The translations under genes were made by a program, and so were the position numbers. A stretch of 64,000 nucleotides of DNA from Agapanthus africanus (taxonomy: Eukaryota; Streptophyta; Magnoliopsida; Asparagales; Amaryllidaceae). Below are positions 56,691 through 64,000 of this stretch, one piece after another. A model generated the notes under the pieces. It made no database searches. It saw only the letters and a list, made by a program, of their open reading frames with translations, and was not told where the DNA came from. The stretch is from NCBI GenBank assembly GCA_030015575.1, contig JASDDO010000001.1, positions 321,131,595-321,195,594 of the forward strand, given 5' to 3'. Within the stretch, counting starts at the first letter, position 1. Every line of letters starts with the position of its first letter.

Positions 56691-57416
56691 ATATCATCTC
56701 ATAGGACAGTTGCACCATTACCATTGGTTTATGCTGAACGAGCACTATTCATGTAGACACACATGCCTTGGTAATTGCTATGCCATGAACACTATATAAC
56801 TTATTTAAATCAGAATCTAAAACAATTGCATCATATATGATTTGTAAACATGTACTTGTATATTCAATTCATCAGGATGGATACGTAGGATTGCAAGTCA
56901 TATGCATATACCTCATTGCATCATCGTTCATGCATAGTTTTCTAGTCACGCATCGTATTTCATATCGTTGATACCATAGGCATTCATCATCGCCGACATA
57001 TGTACATATGGTGATTTTCCTTGAGGATTTCAATATTATGAGATTTCTAGATTTTTGGGAATCGCAAGAATTTTATAATCCTGTTATCATTTTAATAATG
57101 CAAGTTGCGGTTTTCTCGTGATATGATGTATGTGTCGTCCACCATAAGATTTATCGGTTCTTGAGCTGTATCATACACCCGATTCGAGGAGGGGGAGGAA
57201 CCGTCTGCGGGTGCATGGTGGACCCGGTGCGGTACCCCGAGGCAAGATGGTCGCAGATGATGGCATTGAGGCTGGCAGGGGAGTACTACCGACCGGTTAT
57301 TTGTGACGCGGCGGATATCCGGAAGATACCGACGTAGTCTTGAGATTTGATATGGTCCTGTCCGAATTGCCGGAGCCCGAGATTTGATGATATGGGCCAT
57401 TCCAGATTGCCGGAGC

Positions 57417-57495
57417 CCGAGATATTTGAGATATTGATACATTGAGACATCGAGATATTGAGACTTGAAATGTCGAGACATTGAGATATTCATAT
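57417..57495. repeat. ATTGAGAYAT short repeats
   Basis: About seven imperfect 9-10 base units of the type GAGATATTG and GAGACATCG in the chromovirus LTR. Confidence 0.7.
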
Positions 57496-58377
57496 TTGGT
57501 GTCGATGCTTGACATGGATTTCTGTTGATTTCATTGATGATACTACAGTTAAATTACACAGAAGTTTTACTAAGATAAGAATATAGATTTTCTCGTACTA
57601 AACATATTCAGATGTCGTGTTGATTATGCATACATACTAGTGCATCGCATCACATTAGTATATGTAGGCTGTGACGAAATTGCGTGCATGCTTACGATAG
57701 CCTTCTTAGATGTTACTTATTACTCACGAGTTGGCAACTCACCCCCGTTGTGCCACAGTATCTTGCAGGTTGACCCGTCAGCGTAGTAGCGGCGGGCGTT
57801 CTTCCTTTCTTGGCTTCATTTGCTTGATTTGCAGTATTGCTCGTAGGTGGGTTGCGAAGATAGTTTTATTCCATCATGTACATTATATTGTATCTAGTAT
57901 ACTCCATCTACCCTTGTATATTTGATTAGACAGTGAGACTTGTATTTGTGGTGTTTGGTGTCGATGCTCACTTGAGCCGACATGGTTTTTGCATGTTTCT
58001 TGCTTTCAGATGCTTATTGTGCACTTTTGATATACATATTACATGTGGTTGTGGTTTCGCCATGGGCGAAGAGATTGCTCCGGCTTGGGGATGCCTTTAT
58101 TCATCTTTTATATGTATTTTCATTTGTTGTACCCATTTGGGGGCCAGTATTTACAAGGGAGACTCTGCCGAAATTTTCGGGAAAATCTGATGTTGCTTTT
58201 AAATGTTTATGGCTACTTATTTTTTTAAAACCATTTGCTTTAACACAAGTTTTCCTTCACTCTAATTGTTAAACGGTTTAGTTTTCTGGGCTTTGGCTTA
58301 CTTAGATTATGTACGCCTTTAGACGTTTCGTAATTTAAGTGCCAGTCACGTTTCTTACCTTCGGGTCGTGACAAAGT

Positions 58378-58390
58378 TGGTATCAGAGCC
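58378..58390 (+). promoter_or_regulatory. Primer-binding site of the chromovirus (tRNA-iMet)
   Basis: TGGTATCAGAGCC lies four bases past the LTR end. This spacing is typical of Tekay/Del chromoviruses. Confidence 0.9.
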
Positions 58391-58613
58391 ACAGGTTTTA
58401 CCTTTCTGAGTGTTGGATGACCTTTGGTAGATGGAGTAGGTGACTTAAGCAGAGTGACGTAGCGTGTATATGTTCCGCGGCATACTTATGATACGGTACT
58501 CCGCCTAAGTGACCTTAGGATATATTTTTGCTTCTATTTCCTTCCTTGATTCCGGAAATCCTTTGATTTTATCGCAATGTTTCTATCAATCCTTTTTCAT
58601 GTTCCAGCCACTA

Positions 58614-59500
58614 TGCCGCCGGAGACTACGAGGGCCAGAGGGCTGCCGCCAGAGATGAAATTAGAGTAGGCTCGTTTGAGACGAGGACCGATCAGGGCGG
58701 TACACTTACCCCTCACGGTCAAAGTGATCCGCTTTTTCCTGGCCGGATAGCTAGGCTGGAGTCGAGTATTCAGGACTTGCGACAGATGGTTGGATAGTTA
58801 GTTGTGCTTGGCCAAGCTCTGAGAGCCGATGATGTCCCTCCTACTGCAGGGACTGTGATTTTACCTGCTGCACAGGCAGCTGTTTTTGTTGTTACCAAGA
58901 TTATTTTCGTATCCTCACAGGAGTTTTTTAGGCTGAAGCCTCTAGTTTTTATAGGCACAAATGTAGTGAAGGATCCGTAGACAATCCTTGATAGGATGGC
59001 TAGAATTTGTCGTTCATAAAGATGTTCTGATGAGATATGGATTGATCTTGCGAATTTTCGTCTAGAGAGGTCTTGCTCAGACGTGGTGCGAATCAATTTA
59101 GAGAGGCCGAGCTGCAGACCTACTTCCTATGACTTGGGAGGAGTTCACAGCTGTACTTCTTGCTCGTTTCCTTCCGGAGAGCATTCGAGATGCCCGAGCC
59201 TATAGTTTCGAGCCTTTGCGCAAGACTTCAGGGATGACAGTGTCATAGTATGACATTCAGTTACTTAGCGGTCTGATATGCTCCTTACCTGGTGGATACT
59301 GAAGAGAAATGGATAAAGAGGTTCGTGTGGAGATTCGACATGCAGCAATTTCTTGCCATCGGCACCTAGCATTTTGAACGTATGCAGCCGCGATAGATGC
59401 AACCTTGCTGCTAGAAGAGCGCATTTCTGAGACTTCAGTCGTTTCTGGACCAAAGCGGAATTGTACCGGTATACCGGCTCAGAGGCGGTTAGTTAGATGC
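58614..59500 (+). pseudogene. Chromovirus gag remnant
   Basis: It begins at an ATG (MPPETTRARGLPPEM), about 220 bases past the primer site. Downstream pieces fit a chromovirus Gag only in part (for example the LARFLPES-like segment near 59160). Heavily broken. The call rests mainly on position between the primer site and the protease remnant. Confidence 0.55.
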
Positions 59501-59719
59501 TGTTGTGACAGTTATTCTTTCAATGTTTCCTCCGATGCGTTCTTCTTTCTGGTGTTATTTCAGTGTTTCTTTCGATGTGCGTATTTCTTTTGTTGTTTGA
59601 ACTTGTATCTACGCACTTTATATCGAAGTCAAGCCGATAATAATCCTTGCTAAATCAGCCGCTTGTTGTGATTTCTTCCATAGGCTAGTCTTTTGTAGCT
59701 CTATGTGTTTCTCACTCAC

Positions 59720-62640
59720 GTTCGTTTTATTCGTATTGGAGATAGGGATTCTTCTGTCAATTTGATTTTCTCGATATGTTTGACTTCGAAGTTCTTCTAA
59801 GCATGGATTGGTTAGCCCTGTGTTATGCATCCGTGGACTGCCGTGAGAAGGCATTCAGATTTAATTTCCGAGTAAGCCAGTTCTTGTTTGTTTTTGGGGA
59901 GACCGTAGTGTCGCCTTTCCCAGTTTGATTTCTTCTTGTCGAGCTAGTCAGCTTTTAAGAAAGGATGTCAGGAATTCTTGGCGTATGTTTGTGATGTTCG
60001 AGCCGCAATGGTCCCGTTGGACCAGGTCCCGATTGGAAGAGAGTTTTCAAATGTTTTCCTGATGAATTGCTTGGTTTGTCGCCAGAGCGCGATATTGAGT
60101 TCTACTTTGACTTGATTTCCGGCACGGAGCCTTTTTCTATACCGCAATATCGGATAGATCCGGGTGAGCTTAAAGAACTGAAGGATCAGTTGCATGATTT
60201 GTTGGATAAAGGGCTTGTTCGTCCGAGTGCGTCACCTTGGGGAGCTCCTGTTCTGTTCGTCAAGGAGAAAGACGGCAGTTGTGTTTGTGCATCGATATTT
60301 GTCGGTTGAATCGGTTTACTGTGCGGAACAGATATCCCTTACCTCGTATCGACGATTTATTTGATTAGCTCTAGGGTGCGGGAAATTTCTCGAAGATTGA
60401 CTTGCGATTAGGTTACCATTAGTTGCGGGTTTGAGAGGATGATATTCCGAAGACCGCTTTTCACACACGATACAGGCGTTATGAGTCTTGATGATGTCGT
60501 TCGAGCTCACCAATGCCCCAGCAGCGTTTATAGATTTGATGAACCGTATATTCAGGCCGTTTTTCTTAATCAGTCCATCATCGTGTTCGTTGATGACATT
60601 TTAGTATACTTTTGGAACCGAGAGGAGCCTGGGCAGTAATTGAGGATTTCTTTGCAGACCTTGAGGGAGCGCCAGCTTTTCGCTAAATTATCCAAGTGTG
60701 TTTTCTGGTTGGATGATGTTGACTTCTTGGGTCACGTAGTTACAAGAGGTAGCAAGTATGGAACCGAAGAAGATCAAGGCCATTCAGCACTGGCCCAGAC
60801 CTGTATCAGTGACGGAGATTCACAGCATTTTGGGTTTGGACGGATACTATTGATATTTCGTACAGGATTTTTCACAGATAGCTGCAACGTTTACCGGGTT
60901 GACCCGGAAGAGAGTTCATTTTCTTTAGACTGAGGAATGCGAGCGGAGCTTTCAGCAGTTGAAGACTTGTTTGATTTCGGCGCCGGTATTATTTTTACCT
61001 TAAGGATCAGGCGGTTTTGTTGTTTATTACGATGCTTCTCCGAAGTCGAAGAAACACGAGCAGAATTATTCCACTCCTGACTTAGAAATGGATGTGGTGG
61101 ATTTTACACTTAAGATTTGGAGACATTACTTATACGATAGGTCATGCCAGATAGTCATGGACCACAGGAGTTTAAAGTACATTTTTTTCAGCAGCGAGAT
61201 CTGAATTTGAGATAGCACAGATGGATAGAGCTAGTGAAAGACTATGGCTGCGAGATTCTTTATCATCTGGGCAAAGAGAATGTTGTGGCAGATGCCTTGA
61301 GTCGGAAGCCCGGAGGTAGCTTTTCTTGTTTGAGCATAGTTCAGAGACAGTCGACGACAGATTAGCGGATTCTTTGTGACAACCGAGTACAATTCGAGTT
61401 TACGTCGACCGGGGGACAACTTGTCCGTGTCCGTGCATGTCCACAATTATATGATTATATCCGTGAGGCACAGTCCGATGACGTTCGTTTGTCAGAGATC
61501 TTAGAGCAGGTTCGACAGGGCAGAGATTCAGAGTTCTTGATTGATGATCAGGGAGTACTACGATTTGGGACTCGACTATGTGCGCCAGATTCCAAGGGAC
61601 TGAGACGCGAGATCTTAGAGGAGGTGCATCAGTCAGCATATATGAATCATGATTTGATAGAAGTCTACTAGTGTGAAGGGATGAAGAGAGATGTCACAGA
61701 TTTTGTTTCGGGATGCTGACTTGTCAGCAAGTCAAGGCTGAGCATCAGAGGCCAGCAGGAGAATTACAACCTTTGCTCATTCCGGAGTGGAAATGGGAAT
61801 AAAATTCTATGGATTGTATCGTGGGTCTACCTAGGACCAGTCGAGAGTATGGCTCTATTTGAGTGATTGTAGACCGATTAACGAAAGCAGCTCACTTTCT
61901 GCCAGTGAAGACCACCTTCGGATTCGTTCAGTATGCTCAGATATATGTTGATGAGTTTGTGTGACTATATGGAGTTCCGACTTGTATTATGTCCGACAGA
62001 GATACCCAGTTCACCACCTGACTATTATAGAAACATTAAGAGACTTTGGACACCCGATTGAGTTTCAGTATAGCTTTCTACCCGTAGACCAATAGCCAAT
62101 CAGAGCGGACCATTCAGATTCTTGAGGATATGCTCCGAGCTTGAATTCTAGATTTCGTGGCAGTTGGGATAGCCACTTGCCCTTGATAGAGTTTTCCTAT
62201 AATAATAGCTTCCAGGAGGAGATTCAGATGGCACCCTTCGAGATATTATATAGGAGGAAATGTCGATCACCGGTTTGTTGGATAGAGCTCAGTGAGAGCA
62301 GTATTTTGGGGCCACAGATTGTGCAGGAGACGAGTGAAAAGATTCAGTTGATTTGGGATAGGATGAGAGCGACCCAGAGCAGGCAGAAATCTTATGCAGA
62401 CCGACGTTGGCGTAGACTTGAGTTCGTCGTTGTAGATCATGTTTTCTTGAAGGTTTCTCCAATGAAGGGCGTATGGAGTTTCAGAAAGAAAGGGAAACTT
62501 AGTTCCAGATTGTGAGTCCTTTCGAGATTCTCTAGCGTGTCGGCGCAATTTCTTATCGTTTAGTTCTTCCACCCAGCTTTCCAGATATTCACCCAGTGTT
62601 TCATTTATCAATGCTCCGCAAGCACCTTCATGACCCCTCT
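59720..62640 (+). pseudogene. Chromovirus protease-RT-RNase H-integrase remnant
   Basis: Recognisable pieces in Ty3/gypsy order: the protease end (VLLSMDWLALCYASVDCREKAF, about 59790-59860); RT ([40 protein letters not shown] and [14 protein letters not shown] at 60085-60280, then a VFVDDILVY box near 60590 and [19 protein letters not shown]); RNase H (EQNYSTPDLEMDVVDF); the integrase zinc region and core (SEILEQVRQGRDSEFLIDDQ, RLTKAAHFLPVKTTFG); and a C-terminal part (LPLIEFSYNNSFQ, PFEILYRRKCRSPVCW). The wording is close to Tekay/Del elements. Heavily broken, with dozens of breaks. Confidence 0.88.
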
Positions 62641-62649
62641 CGCGTGATA

Positions 62650-62850
62650 CAGCATCAGACAATCCAGCTGGAGCGCGATCTTTCTTTCACCAAGCAGCCG
62701 ATAGTCATTCTAGATCGGCAGGTGAAGGAACTGAAGTCCGAAGTCATACCGTCCGTATAGGTTCTTTGACGTGGCCGAACGGTGAAGAGGGTCACGTGGG
62801 AAACCGAGGACGAGATGCGGAAGAAATATTCCCATCTCTTCAATGGTACG
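62650..62850 (+). pseudogene. Chromodomain remnant
   Basis: Downstream of integrase: PIVILDRQVKELKSEVIPS, followed by VTWETEDEMRKKYSHLF. This is the usual end of Tekay-type chromodomains (DRKVKQLRNKEIPLVKV...ATWELEEDM). It confirms a chromovirus. In the family this domain is thought to guide insertion to chromatin. Broken. Confidence 0.75.
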
Positions 62851-62887
62851 CGTAGTTAAAATTTTAGATTCGGGGACCGAATTTTTT

Positions 62888-62901
62888 TAAGGGAGGAAGA
62901 T
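62888..62901 (+). promoter_or_regulatory. Polypurine tract of the chromovirus
   Basis: AAGGGAGGAAGAT directly before the 3' LTR start. Confidence 0.85.
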
Positions 62902-64000
62902 TGTAACGTTTTGGAAAAAAATCGTTTAGGTGAAATTTCCGATAATTGGTAAATAACTGGTGTTTTCCGTAAAAACCAAGATTTAATTATTTTTCAACAT
63001 AGACTTAAATATACCTATTTTAGCTATGTAATGGCTAGTATTGATATTTATTTGGTCGCTCATAAATTGTTTGTTTACTTAAATATTTTTCCTTAATTAA
63101 TTATTTTTAATTTTCACTAATACATTTAATTAATGATAATTACAAATTAGAATGGGTTAATACAAGTTTTGTGCCTCATGACACATTAAACCAAAATGCA
63201 ACATGTTATTTTTGAAATGAAAAGAAATTGTCAAGATAGTTTTAGAAAATATAAAAGAAAAAGGCTTAAATTGTGAAAATAAGTTAAATTGAAATGAGGT
63301 TTGAGCTTGCTGACTTGGGGTATGGTATTTATTGTTTACTTCACCCACCCACACACACCCATACACACACACCCCTTGATGTGGCCGAAACCAGCAGCCC
63401 CCCTCTCCTTCAACTCACCTTCTCATCTCATTAAAAAAAAAGAAACTAAATTAATAGAATAATAATTGAGGAATGGGGTCTTCTTGACTTGGACTTTCTT
63501 TTTCCATACACCTACACACTTCACACGCTCTCCCCCTTCCTCACTGCCGAGCCCAACCTCCTGCTGCTGCCCCAATTTTCACACCACATTTCACCTCCAA
63601 AATCTTAAAGAAATGCTTCAAAAATCCACACAAATTCCTACTAATTGCTAATTAAACCTTCACCATCATTTCTTTATTCAATCAAGCATGGATCTTGGAG
63701 CAAGAAACCATTTTTGGAGGCCATGATTTTGCAGGTTAGATCTACAAAATTGTGAGGTATAAATCCTAGCTATATGGTTAATTTGTTAGTTAATTATTTC
63801 AATTTATTTAATTTTGATGTTTAATTAGGGTTTTAATTGCAAGTTTGGTGTTTAAAGAAATGGGTTTGGATCAAGTTATGGTTTTGATCACTTGATTTTG
63901 GTTATGATGTTTAGTTTAACATCTTGAGTTTTGCAAAACCTAGCCTAGTTGCTAAATTACTAATTGTTGAATTTAAATTGTCCTAATTAAGCTATCTTGC
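62902..64000 (+). repeat. Chromovirus 3' LTR, cut by the window edge
   Basis: It starts TGTAACG and aligns with 12025-13160 at about 96 percent identity by eye. The remaining two thirds lie beyond 64000. No gene is seen in it. Confidence 0.93.

Larger units (their letters stand above)
56438..58373 (+). repeat. Chromovirus 5' LTR, right piece
   Basis: It resumes after the Tat element and ends GTGACA at 58373, four bases before the primer site. No gene is seen. It has a GT microsatellite, a run of short repeats at 57417-57495, and a 17-base direct repeat TTGCCGGAGCCCGAGAT (57367 and 57407 regions). A possible TATA motif (CTATATAAC) is near 56792. The whole LTR would be about 3.49 kb. Confidence 0.9.
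12025..64000 (+). mobile_element. Tekay-like chromovirus (Ty3/gypsy), split by the Tat element
   Basis: The 5' LTR lies in two pieces (12025-13579 and 56438-58373), followed by an iMet primer site, gag, PR, RT, RNase H, INT, a chromodomain and a polypurine tract. The 3' LTR starts at 62902 and runs off the window. The LTR begins TGTAAC and ends GTGACA. It sits in Copia-5 gag; the left target site is GTTAT (12020-12024) and the right copy is outside the window. The coding region is heavily broken, with dozens of breaks. LTR pieces differ by roughly 4 per 100 by eye, making it the oldest dated insertion here. Confidence 0.9.

Noticed and set aside
57710-58272. Overlapping hydrophobic frames that could suggest a small membrane protein
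   Set aside because: They lie inside the chromovirus 5' LTR, in three frames at once, with T-rich composition. No homologous gene is recognised.

Overview
The window is plant nuclear DNA made almost entirely of LTR retrotransposons. I see no host gene, tRNA, rRNA or CRISPR array. The evidence for a flowering plant is a set of plant-type families: Ty1/copia elements with an initiator-Met primer site, a Ty3/gypsy Tat-lineage element with two RNase H domains, and a Tekay-like chromovirus with a chromodomain. The species cannot be read from the sequence.

Layout. 1-2431 is the 5' LTR and leader of a minus-strand copia element (Copia-1) that runs off the left edge. 2432-3151 is a plus-strand copia scrap: a piece of LTR joined to an RT/RNase H piece. 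3152-9020 is a minus-strand copia element (Copia-2) with its 3' LTR, pol and most of gag. 9021-12024 is the 5' part of a plus-strand copia element (Copia-5), interrupted by a solo copia LTR at 9321-11388 that has its own 5-bp target duplication. From 12025 to beyond the right edge lies a chromovirus. Its 5' LTR was split by a Tat element at 13580-56432 (target duplication TGTAC). The Tat element's 5' LTR was split in turn by a minus-strand copia element, Copia-3, at 14639-25078 (TTAAC). Its 3' region was split by a plus-strand copia element, Copia-4, at 42921-53154. This gives a four-level nest: copia gag > chromovirus > Tat > copia. By-eye LTR divergences fit that order: about 4 per 100 for the chromovirus, 3 for Tat, 2 for Copia-3 and 1.5 for Copia-4.

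The Tat element is the most unusual part. Beyond gag-pol it has a 3' region of about 6 kb. This holds several tandem-repeat arrays (27, 72, 142 and 171 bp units) and an antisense coding block with two proteins related to each other plus a coiled-coil piece. Its LTRs of about 3.2 kb carry arrays of short palindromes (G-box pairs, AGTGTTTAACACT, GAGAATTTAATTCTC types) and a 72-bp repeat shared with the 3' region. The copia elements share a leader over 2 kb long, with a pair of GC-rich palindromes at a fixed distance from the primer site and a strong splice-acceptor-like site just before gag.

All coding parts here are fossil. Every element with visible coding sequence is broken, from a few breaks (Copia-4) to dozens (the chromovirus). 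Exact borders are supported where LTR ends and target duplications agree. Lineage names and ages are inferences from motif resemblance and by-eye comparison.
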